Notes under the pieces: generated by a model
What the model saw: the letters and a program-made list of their open reading frames with translations, nothing else
Told to the model about the DNA's origin: nothing
Database searches by the model: none
Position numbers and translations under genes: made by a program
NCBI RefSeq assembly: GCF_030407815.1
Contig: NZ_JASDCS010000010.1
Coordinates: 96,523 to 160,522, forward strand
Length of the DNA stretch: 64,000 bases
Reading direction: 5' to 3'
DNA from: Psychrobacter sp. APC 3281
Lineage (GTDB): Bacteria > Pseudomonadota > Gammaproteobacteria > Pseudomonadales > Moraxellaceae
Part shown: piece by piece, positions 8,179 to 17,300 of the stretch
Position numbering within the stretch: position 1 is the first letter of the stretch
Layout: each line of letters begins with the position of its first letter

Positions 8179-8967
8179 ATGCCCAACCTGAATAACGTCT
8201 CATCCCCTAGCTTGTGGCAGCGCATTTGGCAGGGTTTCTTGACCACTGTGGGTACCAAGCAGTTTTTTCGTATCTTTAGCCCTTGGGTCAAGTGGTTAGC
8301 GATATTGGCCAGTCTCTGTTTGCTCATTGGTAGCGTATGGGGCCTTGCTTTTGCGCCGCCTGATTATCTTCAGGGTAATAGCTATCGCATTATCTTTATC
8401 CATGTTCCCGCTGCCAGTCTTGCCATTTCTATCTATTTTTCCCTTGCGGTCTTGGGGGTAATTTATTTGGTATGGAAGATTAAGACAGCCAGTTTGGTTG
8501 CGCAGGCACTTGCCCCAATGGGGTTTTTGCTGTGTGTCATCAGTTTGCTTACAGGCTCTATCTGGGCGAAGCCAACATGGGGTACTTACTGGGTATGGGA
8601 TGCACGCCTGACGTCAATGCTGATATTGGCGTTTTTATACGCGGGCGTGATGGCACTGTTTGCTGCGTTTGAGCATACGGCCAATCGTGGTAAAGCGGCC
8701 GCTATTTTATCTATCGTGGGCGCAGTGAACCTGCCTATTATCAAGTACTCAGTAGAGTGGTGGAATACCTTGCATCAAGGCGCGACCTTTAGTTTGACCG
8801 CCGCACCGAAGATGTCGGCAGATATGTGGATGCCTTTGCTACTGATGATTATCGGCAGCTATTTACTGGTTGCGACATTAGCGATTTATCGTACTAACAC
8901 GCTGATTCTATACCGTGATCAAGGCAAAGCGTGGGTCAAAGAATACATTCGTGGTCAACACAAATAA
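8179..8967 (+). CDS. ccmC: Heme export / holo-CcmE assembly protein CcmC
   Basis: Inner-membrane member of the heme-handling protein family that places heme on CcmE. The tryptophan-rich signature WGTYWVWD (134-141) is intact. The two external histidines that bracket heme are probably His75 (FIHVPAAS) and His199 (NTLHQG). Six hydrophobic segments are visible in 262 residues, the expected length. It is separated from ccmB by 286 bp but is followed closely by ccmD (16 bp). Confidence 0.94.
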   Translation: MPNLNNVSSPSLWQRIWQGFLTTVGTKQFFRIFSPWVKWLAILASLCLLIGSVWGLAFAPPDYLQGNSYRIIFIHVPAASLAISIYFSLAVLGVIYLVWKIKTASLVAQALAPMGFLLCVISLLTGSIWAKPTWGTYWVWDARLTSMLILAFLYAGVMALFAAFEHTANRGKAAAILSIVGAVNLPIIKYSVEWWNTLHQGATFSLTAAPKMSADMWMPLLLMIIGSYLLVATLAIYRTNTLILYRDQGKAWVKEYIRGQHK

Positions 8968-8983
8968 CGGCTAGGAAAATACT

Positions 8984-9205
8984 ATGCAGCCTTACTTTTA
9001 TAGCGTATCTGAGTTTTTCGCCATGGGTAAGCATGGGGTTTTTGTGTGGTCGTGCTGGGCGATAACGATTGGCGTGATGTTGGCATTTATTATCTATAGC
9101 CGCAAACAACGACAGTCACTTATCGAACAGCTGACCATCCAGCAAGCGCGTCAAGCACAGCGAACCACCAAAACCTCAACGCCTGTAACCAAACAAGCGG
9201 AATGA
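8984..9205 (+). CDS. ccmD: Small heme exporter subunit CcmD
   Basis: 73 residues with one membrane span (about 22-40) after the short motif FFAMGKHGVFVWSCW, which is characteristic of CcmD, and a basic then Gln-rich cytoplasmic tail. It tethers CcmC and CcmE to CcmAB. A ribosome site (GGAAAA) precedes ATG 8984. Confidence 0.9.
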   Translation: MQPYFYSVSEFFAMGKHGVFVWSCWAITIGVMLAFIIYSRKQRQSLIEQLTIQQARQAQRTTKTSTPVTKQAE

Positions 9206-9449
9206 AAAATCATCTTAATATCATGGTTTTAGCGTAAGAAGCCGTATCCTTACACTGACAAAAATATGACCTTATGGGCAGTGATGAGGCTTATTGATTT
9301 GTCTGAAAAATGCTACCATATAGCGATTAGAAGAGTACGATTAGAAAGACATTTTTAGAACGTTTTTCTAATGGTGGTTTCTTCAAATTTTTCTGCTTTA
9401 TAGATTGATTATGATTTATAAAACAGTGACTCATTAATGGGGTAGTGGT

Positions 9450-9950
9450 ATGAATGCAGTTCGTCGGAAAAAACTGACGTGGGTTATGTTTACGCTGGCA
9501 GGTGCGGCAGTAGCAGTTATGTTGGTTATCTATGCCATTGGGCAGCAAACTGACTACTACTTTGATGCAACTGCGATTGCTCAAGGCGAAGCGCCTCAAG
9601 ACAAACGTATTCGTGCTGGTGGTATGGTGGTTGCCGGTAGTGTGCAGCGTGCAGCAGACAATCCATTAAATGTTGAGTTTGCGATTACTGATTTTCAATC
9701 AACCGTGCCCGTGACTTACCAAGGTATTCTGCCAGACTTATTTGCTGAAAACTCAGGCGTCGTGGCCACGGGTAAAATGCAGGGCGATACTTTCGTCGCT
9801 GGTGAAGTACTGGCTAAGCATGACGAAAACTATATGCCGCCAGAAGTTGCTAAATCTATGAAAGAAAATAATCGCAGCGGAGCGATACCTACTTCTGAAC
9901 AGTATAATCCTGCTGAAAAGATTCATGAGACCGAAACGCTACAGCAGTAA
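9450..9950 (+). CDS. ccmE: Periplasmic heme chaperone CcmE
   Basis: One N-terminal membrane anchor (about 10-30) and a periplasmic OB-fold domain. The heme-attachment motif [12 protein letters not shown] is intact: His124 is the covalent heme ligand and Tyr128 the axial one. 166 residues. A 244-bp gap separates it from ccmD. A strong terminator follows directly, so ccmF/G/H, which take heme from CcmE, are not part of this unit and are not in the window. Confidence 0.94.
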   Translation: MNAVRRKKLTWVMFTLAGAAVAVMLVIYAIGQQTDYYFDATAIAQGEAPQDKRIRAGGMVVAGSVQRAADNPLNVEFAITDFQSTVPVTYQGILPDLFAENSGVVATGKMQGDTFVAGEVLAKHDENYMPPEVAKSMKENNRSGAIPTSEQYNPAEKIHETETLQQ

Positions 9951-9974
9951 TGATTGTGAATTTTCATACCATAT

Positions 9975-10005
9975 AAAAAAGCCACCGATAATCGGTGGCT
10001 TTTTA
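9975..10005. terminator. Rho-independent terminator after ccmE (bidirectional)
   Basis: AGCCACCGAT / ATCGGTGGCT form an almost loop-free hairpin flanked by A-run and T-run. It can serve ccmE on the plus strand and the aldo/keto reductase gene on the minus strand. Confidence 0.88.
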
Positions 10006-10050
10006 TTGAGCTGTGTTTAGCTAATCAATTAATCGTACTTATTAACCCTG

Positions 10051-10899
10051 TTAGTCATCCCATACTGGGCTATAGTCAGGATGTTCAATTTTACGACCGT
10101 CAGAGCTGGCTAGGTTACCGATTTTTTCTAACTCATCTGCACTTAACTCAACTTTGATGGCATCTAGATTGCCTTGCAAGTGATCAGGATTAGACGTTTT
10201 CGGAATAGCCACACGATGCTTGTCTGATAAGATCCATGCTAACGAGATTTGTGCTGGTGTTACGTTGTGCTTATCTGCAATCTCTTTAATTACTTCGTTA
10301 TCAAACACATCACCACGCGCTAATGGCGAGTAAGCTTCTAGCAGAATGTGATGATTATTTAAGAAGGTCTGCAATGTGTTTTGTTTAATGAACGGATGAA
10401 ACTCTACTTGGTTCACGACGATAGGCACATCAGCATATTTCTTGGCCTCAATGATATTAGCGATATTGAAGTTTGAAACACCAATATGACGCGTTAAGCC
10501 TTGCTTTTGGAGTTCACACAGCGCAGGAATGGTCTCAGATAACGGTACGCGGTCATCAGGCCAGTGCAATAGCAACAGATCGACATAATCTGTACCCAAA
10601 TCTTCCAAAGAACGTTTCGCTGCTGCGACCAATTTTTCCGGTTCAAATTTCATATCATCTGGAAAAATCTTGGTAGTCAAAAAGAACTTATCACGAGCCA
10701 CGCCTGACTGTCTGATACCTTCGCCCACTTCTTTTTCATTACCATAAGCTTGAGCGGTATCGATATGCTCATACCCCATTTCTAACGCTTTTTTAACCAC
10801 GTCTACGCAGTCTTGTCCAGTTGACTGCCAAGTACCTAGGCCTAGGATTGGGATATTTGCTTGTCCAGCGGTACGAATATTATAGTTTTTAGCGCTCAT
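10051..10899 (-). CDS. Aldo/keto reductase
   Basis: NAD(P)H-dependent carbonyl reductase of the 2,5-diketo-gluconate reductase type. The catalytic tetrad is visible as Asp47, Tyr52, Lys77 and His112. The substrate-loop and cofactor patterns GLGTWQ, IGVSNF and PIVVNQVEFHP are present, with a basic C-terminal cofactor region (AIPKTSNPDHLQGN). 282 residues, normal for the family. The physiological substrate is unknown. AAGGATAAT lies upstream of ATG 10899. Confidence 0.92.
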   Translation of the reverse strand: MSAKNYNIRTAGQANIPILGLGTWQSTGQDCVDVVKKALEMGYEHIDTAQAYGNEKEVGEGIRQSGVARDKFFLTTKIFPDDMKFEPEKLVAAAKRSLEDLGTDYVDLLLLHWPDDRVPLSETIPALCELQKQGLTRHIGVSNFNIANIIEAKKYADVPIVVNQVEFHPFIKQNTLQTFLNNHHILLEAYSPLARGDVFDNEVIKEIADKHNVTPAQISLAWILSDKHRVAIPKTSNPDHLQGNLDAIKVELSADELEKIGNLASSDGRKIEHPDYSPVWDD

Positions 10900-11226
10900 A
10901 TTATTATCCTTATTGTTTATATCTTATAATTTTCGTTAGTTTTAAATGTCATCAATAGTATGGTCTAACGAGTAAATTACTATTGAGCCTGTCCACTATA
11001 AGAAAAACTAAAGACAAGTGGAAGAGTGAGTGACGGTTTCCTACAAAGGGCAAACAGGCTGTAACGTGATTTTTAATAGTTATTCAATGCACAGTTAGTC
11101 TTTTAATAACTTTATTGGAAGACAGCACTCCCAAAATTAAAGACAAAAAAACACCCATCACTCTAAGTCATGGGCGTTTCTATTAATCATAGCACCTAAA
11201 AAACTAGGTATTTTTGATTTAAAGTC
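10900..11226. other. Intergenic region between aldo/keto reductase and metQ
   Basis: 327 bp, A+T-rich. It holds the upstream region of the reductase gene on the right-to-left strand and the metQ terminator at 11145-11179. I see no gene or further structure. Confidence 0.6.
11145..11179 (-). terminator. Rho-independent terminator of metNIQ
   Basis: On the minus strand a hairpin (AAACGCCCATGA / TGATGGGTGTTT, with one G-T pair) is followed by a run of T. It lies about 50 bp past the metQ stop. Confidence 0.8.
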
Positions 11227-12204
11227 TTACTGAGCAGCAGCTTCTGTAGTTTCTGGAGCGTCAGCGCTTTCAGTTTTAGCAGCAGTGTCCGTATGTGCGC
11301 TATGATCAGTACCCCAGATTTTTGGGTATTTGTAGCCAGGGAACGTTTCATGAGCATACTTTTTGAAAGCTTCTGAGTTATAAGCGTTGGTCACATCTTC
11401 AACCCATTTTTTACCAGTATCAGCAGATTTGATCGCTGACCAGTTTACATAAGCAAAGCTTGGCTCTTGGAACAATGCTTCGGTCAATTTGATACCAGAG
11501 TCAGTAGCATAGTTACCGTTGATAACTGCGAAGTCAACTTCATCACGCGCGCGTGGTAATTGAGCAGCTTCTAGTTCAACGATTTCGATCTCGTATTTGC
11601 TGTTATCAGCGATATCTGCTTTTGATGCTGTCAATGGATCGATGTTGTCTTTCAATTTGATCCAGCCAAGATCATTCATCATAACCAAAGCACGTGCAAA
11701 GTTACTAGGATCGTTTGGTGCAGAGACACTCATACCTTTGAAAGCAGCATCAAGGCTAGTCTTTTTACCTGAGTAGATACCAAGCGGAGCCGTTGGTACT
11801 TGGAATGCTTCTACTAGATCAAGATTGTTTTCTTTTTTGAAATTATCAAGATAAGGCTTATGCTGGAAGATGTTGATATCCAAATCGCCTTCAGCCAATG
11901 CAAGGTTAGGACGGACATAGTCAGTAAAAGCGATCAACTCAACTTCATAACCTTGAGCTTCAAGCGTGCTCTTTACTTGGTTACGAACCATATCAGCAAA
12001 ATCGCCTTCAGTCGTACCGATAACGATTTTGGTATGGTCAGGATCGATATCGCTAGCGGCAGTTTCTGCAGTGGTACTTTCGGTTACTGGCTCTTTAGTC
12101 GCTTCTGGCGCTGATGAATTGCTGCAACCAACTAAGACTAGGCCTGATACACCAACAGCGGCAAATGCGGTAGCTAACTGACGGCTGATATCTGTTAATT
12201 TCAT
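11227..12204 (-). CDS. metQ: Methionine-binding lipoprotein MetQ (NlpA family)
   Basis: Substrate-binding component of the methionine ABC importer. The N-terminal signal peptide ends in lipobox LVGC (Cys27), followed by a Ser/Thr/Glu/Ala linker. The core has the NlpA/MetQ patterns IVIGTTEGDFADMVRN, DINIFQHKPYLDNF, APNDPSNFARAL and AVINGNYA. 325 residues, longer than typical (about 270) because both ends carry Ala/Glu/Thr-rich tails. AAGGAC precedes ATG 12204. Last gene of metN-metI-metQ. Confidence 0.92.
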   Translation of the reverse strand: MKLTDISRQLATAFAAVGVSGLVLVGCSNSSAPEATKEPVTESTTAETAASDIDPDHTKIVIGTTEGDFADMVRNQVKSTLEAQGYEVELIAFTDYVRPNLALAEGDLDINIFQHKPYLDNFKKENNLDLVEAFQVPTAPLGIYSGKKTSLDAAFKGMSVSAPNDPSNFARALVMMNDLGWIKLKDNIDPLTASKADIADNSKYEIEIVELEAAQLPRARDEVDFAVINGNYATDSGIKLTEALFQEPSFAYVNWSAIKSADTGKKWVEDVTNAYNSEAFKKYAHETFPGYKYPKIWGTDHSAHTDTAAKTESADAPETTEAAAQ

Positions 12205-12374
12205 AATATGTCCTTAATAATGAATGGGATTGAGTAAAACGTTTATCGTCTGAACATTAAAAAAGCAACATTATAAATAGTAATGCTGCTTTTGTTGTAA
12301 GAGCTGAGATAAGGGTTGAGTGTTGCCAAAAATAAACCTAGTCGCTCGTAAAGTCAAGTATTCTCTAAAGCGGT

Positions 12375-13061
12375 TTAACGTTTATCTAAACGATTGGCGA
12401 GCCAGTTACCAGAGGCTTGAATCGAGACGACCATGATTGATAATACAATCACGATAAAAATCATTACCTCGGTTTGATAGCGATAATAGCCATAACGAAT
12501 GGCTAGATCACCCAAACCGCCACCACCGATCATACCAGCCGCCGCTGAATAAGAGAGCAAGCTGATACAAAGAATAGTGACTGACAATACTAAACCTGAG
12601 CGAGCTTCATTAAGTAGTACTTTAATAATGGTAAAAGGTCGTGCACCCATCGATTCGGTTGCTTCGATAATACCGCGCGGCACTTCACGCAAATTTTGCT
12701 CGACCAAACGCGCAAAATAAAACGAACCAGCGATAGCAAGTACCAATGATGCAGCAATTGGTCCGATACCCGTACCAACGATGGCCTTGGTAAACGGACT
12801 CATCGCAATCATCAAAATTACGAAAGGGAAAGCACGCATAAAGTTGGTAATACCGCCAAGCACACCGTACAACGTCTTGTTTTGCAAAAACTGTCGATCA
12901 CTAGACAGAAACAAGAATACGCCAAACAGTCCACCGATGACGATTGCGACTGTGGTCGAAATACCGAGCATCACAAACGTATCAATAAACGCGCTTACGA
13001 TCTCTTTGCGTAACACAAGTAGCTTGTCTATAGAGGCGGATAATTCAGTACCAGTTAACAT
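12375..13061 (-). CDS. metI: Methionine ABC transporter permease MetI
   Basis: Inner-membrane channel of the importer. 228 residues with five or six hydrophobic helices. The coupling-loop motif contains LVEQNLREVPRGIIEATESMG, the EAA signature that contacts the ATPase. An AGGAG ribosome site lies before ATG 13061. It starts 19 bp after the metN stop, which fits co-transcription. Confidence 0.92.
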   Translation of the reverse strand: MLTGTELSASIDKLLVLRKEIVSAFIDTFVMLGISTTVAIVIGGLFGVFLFLSSDRQFLQNKTLYGVLGGITNFMRAFPFVILMIAMSPFTKAIVGTGIGPIAASLVLAIAGSFYFARLVEQNLREVPRGIIEATESMGARPFTIIKVLLNEARSGLVLSVTILCISLLSYSAAAGMIGGGGLGDLAIRYGYYRYQTEVMIFIVIVLSIMVVSIQASGNWLANRLDKR

Positions 13062-13080
13062 ATCTATTTCTCCTGCCTCA

Positions 13081-13851
13081 TTAGTCCTCGACGACTAGGC
13101 CTTTGCCAATCGGGGTGGTTGCTTGAATCAGACCGTCTCGCACATCCGCAACTTCTAATAATTGTCCTTGATGCAATAACGCTGCGCGATCACAAAGTCT
13201 ACGAATAACACTCATCTCATGGGTCACGATGACGATAGTCACGCCAAGCTGCTCATTGATATCGCGCAGACAAGTCAGCAAACTACGGGTCGTTGCAGGG
13301 TCAAGCGCACTGGTTGGCTCATCGGCCAACAATACTTTTGGACTAGGCGCAATCGCGCGGGCAATACCCACACGCTGTTTTTGTCCACCTGACAACTGCG
13401 CAGGATAATGACCAGCACGATCAGTCAAATCAACAATCGCAAGACAATCCATAACGCGCTTATGAATGTCGCGACTTGGATAACCAGAGATTTTTAAGTT
13501 AAACGCCACGTTGTCAAAAACCGTTTGATTAGACATCAGATTAAACTGCTGAAAAATCATACCGATATTATGACGAGCAATACGCAGATCACTGGCAGAC
13601 AATGTGGTTAGGTCAGTACCGTCTATCACGACTTGACCCGAATCTGGACGTTCAAGCATGTTGATTAGGCGCAATAAGGTAGATTTACCTGCGCCTGAAT
13701 AACCCATTAGACCAAAGATTTCGCCTTGTTTGATAGTCAGAGATGTCGGCTCAACAGCGGTAAACCAATGTGGCTTGCCGTCTTTGTCTTTGATTGATCG
13801 GTCGCTTAAAAAACTTTTGGTCACATCGTTTAAGACAATCATGTCATTCAT
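13081..13851 (-). CDS. metN: Methionine ABC transporter ATP-binding protein MetN, short form
   Basis: Walker A GYSGAGKST, signature LSGGQKQRVGIARA, Walker B VLLADEPTSALD and the H-loop VTHEM are all present. At 256 residues it ends soon after the ATPase core, so the C-terminal NIL/C2 domain (about 90 residues) that binds methionine and inhibits E. coli MetN is absent. An insert (SDRSIKDKDGKPHWFTAVE) sits in the first strands. The ribosome site is weak. First gene of metNIQ. Confidence 0.9.
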   Translation of the reverse strand: MNDMIVLNDVTKSFLSDRSIKDKDGKPHWFTAVEPTSLTIKQGEIFGLMGYSGAGKSTLLRLINMLERPDSGQVVIDGTDLTTLSASDLRIARHNIGMIFQQFNLMSNQTVFDNVAFNLKISGYPSRDIHKRVMDCLAIVDLTDRAGHYPAQLSGGQKQRVGIARAIAPSPKVLLADEPTSALDPATTRSLLTCLRDINEQLGVTIVIVTHEMSVIRRLCDRAALLHQGQLLEVADVRDGLIQATTPIGKGLVVED

Positions 13852-14107
13852 GGAGGGCTCAAAATTTAATAAATTTTTTAATGGTCAAAAACCCGTCATC
13901 AGGCCTCTTTCAATATGTAAGAAGCTTGTCAAAACGACAACAGTCAATAACCGTATAATAAGGGGCGGTAATATAGCATATTATCAGGCACTTTGGATAT
14001 GCACATACGTGTCCGGCTTATGATTAATAGCTATTAAGAATAAGCAGTTAAAACGGCAAGTATGAAGGCGACAGCGTGATAGCTGTCTATATAACGATGG
14101 GAATTGA

Positions 14108-16237
14108 TTACTCGTGATAGTTGTAATGAGGGTCATGATGAATTGGGATGGTCACCAAAAATCTAGTATGACCATTTAAGGTATCTGTAATAATGCGCCC
14201 TTGATGAGCGGTAACGATTTGTGAAACTAGGGATAACCCTAATCCAGAGCCTTTATTTTTTTGCTGCAAACGTACAAATGGGCTAAAGACTTCTTCTCGC
14301 TTACCTTCAGGGATACCAGTGCCTTCGTCGATTACAGCTAGTACCGCATATTTTGGCAGTGGACGTTCAGGCTCAGTTTTGGCTTTCTTCATATGCTTAG
14401 CAAATAAGCCTTCTTTACGCACAACTGCGCTTGAGTTCTCATTATTTGAGCTATTAGATTTGGCATCATCTTTCGTATTGTTTGATCCGTTATTTTTAGT
14501 AGCGGTATCAGTAATAGATTTATCTGATTTTTGAGCACTGTTCTCGATGAGAGTGTCAGTATTCTCGCTTTCTACGTTGCTTATAGAGTTTGTGGGTGCT
14601 ACTTCAGTCATCTCAGTATTACTAATACTGTCAGCATCGTTAGCAGGTTCATTGGAGTCTGGAACAGCCTTCCAAATAACTTTCTTAATTCTGTCAGTTA
14701 ATTCACTGGTAAAGCTGTAATAGTCAGCAAGTAGTGATGATTCGCTAGTAGTAGGTTGGCGTTTGCTAGCACTGTCTATCAAGCTTTCATCTGAAAGGCC
14801 GTTATCAATACTGACTTCATCGTTGCTCTCGTTGCTCTCATGGCGAGCAGCTATGTCTTCACCGTTTTTATAGATAGTCGGCGTTGGTAGATCTGCTATT
14901 GAGTCAGTCGTTTCTGATTTATTTTTATCAACCGAACTAGTAGCTTCATGCTTAGCAGTTTGATGTTCAATTACTTTGGCATCAGCGTTTTCTTCATAAT
15001 CGTCAAAGTCTAAACTGTTGTAATCGACAAAGCTGCTGCATAGCACTGTTTGTAATAGATAGTCGGGTACAGTTCCGGCTTCTTCTATGCTTTGAACACC
15101 GTATAGCAATACCGTAACAGGCGGCTTGCCATGTAGCATAGCGTTGGTAAGTAAATTACGAATTAAGTGAGTCAACATTGATGATTGACCATCTATCACG
15201 ATGTGCTCACCAATCAGCGTGGCTTCAGGATAGTGCTGACGTTCTTGATTTACTAAATCGTATAAATCGAGGTTTTCAACTTGCTGTAAGGCATGTCCCG
15301 CATCCAAACGGCTAACCAGTAATATGCTTTCTACTAAGTCATTCAGGCCTGACAAGTCTCTATTAATAGCTTGTGCCCGTTTATCAAACTTTGCTTTGGT
15401 ATCAGTTGGCAGCGCACCAGCCAACATATCCATCATTTCAATCTGTAGACGGATACGTGTAATCGGTGTACGCAGCTCATGAGAAGCATGTGCTAATAGT
15501 AAATTATTGGCATCAATTAAGTGTTCAATTTTTTGTGCTGCTTGGTTGAATCCGCGTGCTAGTGCAGCGATTTCGTCATTACCACGTGCGTTCACTCGCA
15601 CCGTAAAATCACCATCACCCAATTGAGTCATTTGTTGGCTCAACTGGTCAATCCGCCATGTCATCGTCCGGGCAATTAACCATAGTACACCTGCCATAAT
15701 GAGCAAGAGTAGTAGCGTACCAGTGAACAAGTTCAAGGCTGCAGAAAGGACAGGTTTTTTAGGCGTGAGACGTGATTCGTATAATAAGGTATAACCCGTA
15801 CTGCTATACACTTGGGCTTGCTTGGTAGGTGATGTATCTGCAAGTGATGGAAAAACGCGTGAAAATAAAGAAGGAGTAGGGGGAAGCTCTAGGGGTAGGT
15901 CACTGTTGTCAGTTTGCATGAGCAGCCGACCTTCGCTGTCATACAATCCCATTTTTGCTTGCAGTGATTCATCAAAAATATCGAAGCTTTTCTTAACGAC
16001 AGCCAGCATAAAACGCGACTGCAAACGATTGTCTTTGCTGATAGAAATATTTAATTCGTGCAAGAATGGATCGATTTGCCCCAAGATCTGCGTGGCTAAT
16101 ATTTCTGAGCGAATACCAGCGTCTTTGTCATGGACAAGTTGGGTCAACAGTACCATTGCCACAGCAAATAAAGTAAGTGCCAGCATGACGCTGGCAAATA
16201 GTTTGGCAAATACGGAACGAAAACCCAATTGCTGCAT
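14108..16237 (-). CDS. Sensor histidine kinase with ATPase domain split by a long low-complexity insert
   Basis: Partner of the response regulator upstream. TM1 is at about 11-32; a periplasmic domain follows to about 165; TM2 is about 168-190; HAMP about 190-245 (GDFTVRVNARGNDEI); HisKA has His253 in HASHELRTP. The ATPase N box is NLLTNAMLHG (361-370) and the G1/G2 boxes are DEGTGI (637-642) and GSGLGLS (663-669). Between N and G1, normally a few tens of residues, lie about 245 residues rich in Ser, Asn, Asp, Glu and Thr (about 385-630). 709 residues, against about 450 for RstB/EnvZ-type kinases. The frame is open throughout and all boxes are kept, so it is probably functional. Confidence 0.9.
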   Translation of the reverse strand: MQQLGFRSVFAKLFASVMLALTLFAVAMVLLTQLVHDKDAGIRSEILATQILGQIDPFLHELNISISKDNRLQSRFMLAVVKKSFDIFDESLQAKMGLYDSEGRLLMQTDNSDLPLELPPTPSLFSRVFPSLADTSPTKQAQVYSSTGYTLLYESRLTPKKPVLSAALNLFTGTLLLLLIMAGVLWLIARTMTWRIDQLSQQMTQLGDGDFTVRVNARGNDEIAALARGFNQAAQKIEHLIDANNLLLAHASHELRTPITRIRLQIEMMDMLAGALPTDTKAKFDKRAQAINRDLSGLNDLVESILLVSRLDAGHALQQVENLDLYDLVNQERQHYPEATLIGEHIVIDGQSSMLTHLIRNLLTNAMLHGKPPVTVLLYGVQSIEEAGTVPDYLLQTVLCSSFVDYNSLDFDDYEENADAKVIEHQTAKHEATSSVDKNKSETTDSIADLPTPTIYKNGEDIAARHESNESNDEVSIDNGLSDESLIDSASKRQPTTSESSLLADYYSFTSELTDRIKKVIWKAVPDSNEPANDADSISNTEMTEVAPTNSISNVESENTDTLIENSAQKSDKSITDTATKNNGSNNTKDDAKSNSSNNENSSAVVRKEGLFAKHMKKAKTEPERPLPKYAVLAVIDEGTGIPEGKREEVFSPFVRLQQKNKGSGLGLSLVSQIVTAHQGRIITDTLNGHTRFLVTIPIHHDPHYNYHE

Positions 16238-16268
16238 TAAACGATCTCTATTATTAAACGCTTGTACC

Positions 16269-16299
16269 GACTCATGGTATAGAGTTTACACCATGAGTC
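16269..16299. other. Perfect 10-bp inverted repeat between response regulator and kinase genes
   Basis: GACTCATGGT (16269-16278) and ACCATGAGTC (16290-16299) with an 11-nt loop, in the 85-bp gap of a two-gene unit. There is no T-run on the minus strand, so it is not a classic terminator. It could limit kinase expression or protect the mRNA end. Confidence 0.6.
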
Positions 16300-16322
16300 A
16301 GCTAATTAGGCATCCTTTATGA

Positions 16323-17045
16323 TTACACCTGATCAGTGGCAAATTGATAGCCGACGCCGCGTACGGTAATAATACGCTTTGGCTGGCGTGGATTGTCTTC
16401 GATCAAAGCACGTAAACGCGAGATATGTACATCAATTGCACGGTCAATATTGTCTGAGCTGTCATCATTTGGCATCGCTTGCCAGAGTTGCTCACGATTC
16501 AACACCTTGCCGGAATGAGTGGCAAAGTAGTGTAACAACTGAAACTGATGCGTGGTTAGACGTACTGGTTGGTCATCGATAGTGACTTCATGACTATCAG
16601 GGAACACACTCAAACGACCAAAGGTTAAGCTGTCTGATTGGCTATCGGCTTGATTTGGTTGCTCATGACGACGAATAACTGCACGAATACGAGCTAAAAG
16701 CTCACGTGGCTCAAAAGGCTTGGCGATATAATCGTCAGCACCCATCTCTAGCCCCAACACGCGATCGGTTGTATCGCCTTTTGCGGTCAGCATGATAATA
16801 GGTACTTTATTGGTCATGTTATTCTTGTTGCCACGAATCTTTTGACATACTTGCATACCGTCCATATCAGGCAGCATAAGATCCAATACAACCAAGTCAA
16901 TATCGCGCTCTTTGGTGTCTAATAAGTCGAGACCTTCTTGACCAAGGCCAGCATGATGCACGTCATAATAGTTCATGGTCAAATAATCGCTGATCAGCTC
17001 AGCTAAATCTGGATCGTCTTCAATCAATAAAATCTGCTTACTCAT
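16323..17045 (-). CDS. OmpR/PhoB-family response regulator
   Basis: Receiver domain with acidic pair Glu9/Asp10, phospho-acceptor Asp55 (LVVLDLMLPD), Thr in MLTAKG and Lys in YIAKPFEPRE. It is followed by a winged-helix domain with VLNREQLWQAM and DVHISRLRALIEDNP. 240 residues. GAGGACATCCC precedes ATG 17045. It comes first in the unit with the kinase gene. The signal and targets cannot be read from the sequence; RstA-like is the nearest impression. Confidence 0.92.
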   Translation of the reverse strand: MSKQILLIEDDPDLAELISDYLTMNYYDVHHAGLGQEGLDLLDTKERDIDLVVLDLMLPDMDGMQVCQKIRGNKNNMTNKVPIIMLTAKGDTTDRVLGLEMGADDYIAKPFEPRELLARIRAVIRRHEQPNQADSQSDSLTFGRLSVFPDSHEVTIDDQPVRLTTHQFQLLHYFATHSGKVLNREQLWQAMPNDDSSDNIDRAIDVHISRLRALIEDNPRQPKRIITVRGVGYQFATDQV

Positions 17046-17300
17046 GGGATGTCCTCTAATTGTTATTGTGATTTATAAAAGTATAACGTTTTCGGTAATG
17101 ATGACTGTTGGTAATAAATAGTTAAACTATTAATCCTCTACGTTTTCAAATATACAGAATAGCGCATAATTAAATGTGAGTCGTATTTTAATACTCGGAT
17201 AATGCTATATATAGTAGGGTCATATTGCCTAATTATGCTGTTACAAAACAAGAGAAGCTTTGTTAATGTTTCTACGTAATGTAACTGTCAGCATAAGCTA

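Noticed and set aside
9327..9599. Minus-strand frame of 90 residues across the ccmE start
   Set aside because: It overlaps the well-supported ccmE gene, has no ribosome site and encodes no known pattern.
13852..14107. Possible SAM riboswitch or S-box leader before metN
   Set aside because: No conserved SAM-riboswitch core or leader terminator is visible; such elements are also not expected in front of this operon in gammaproteobacteria.
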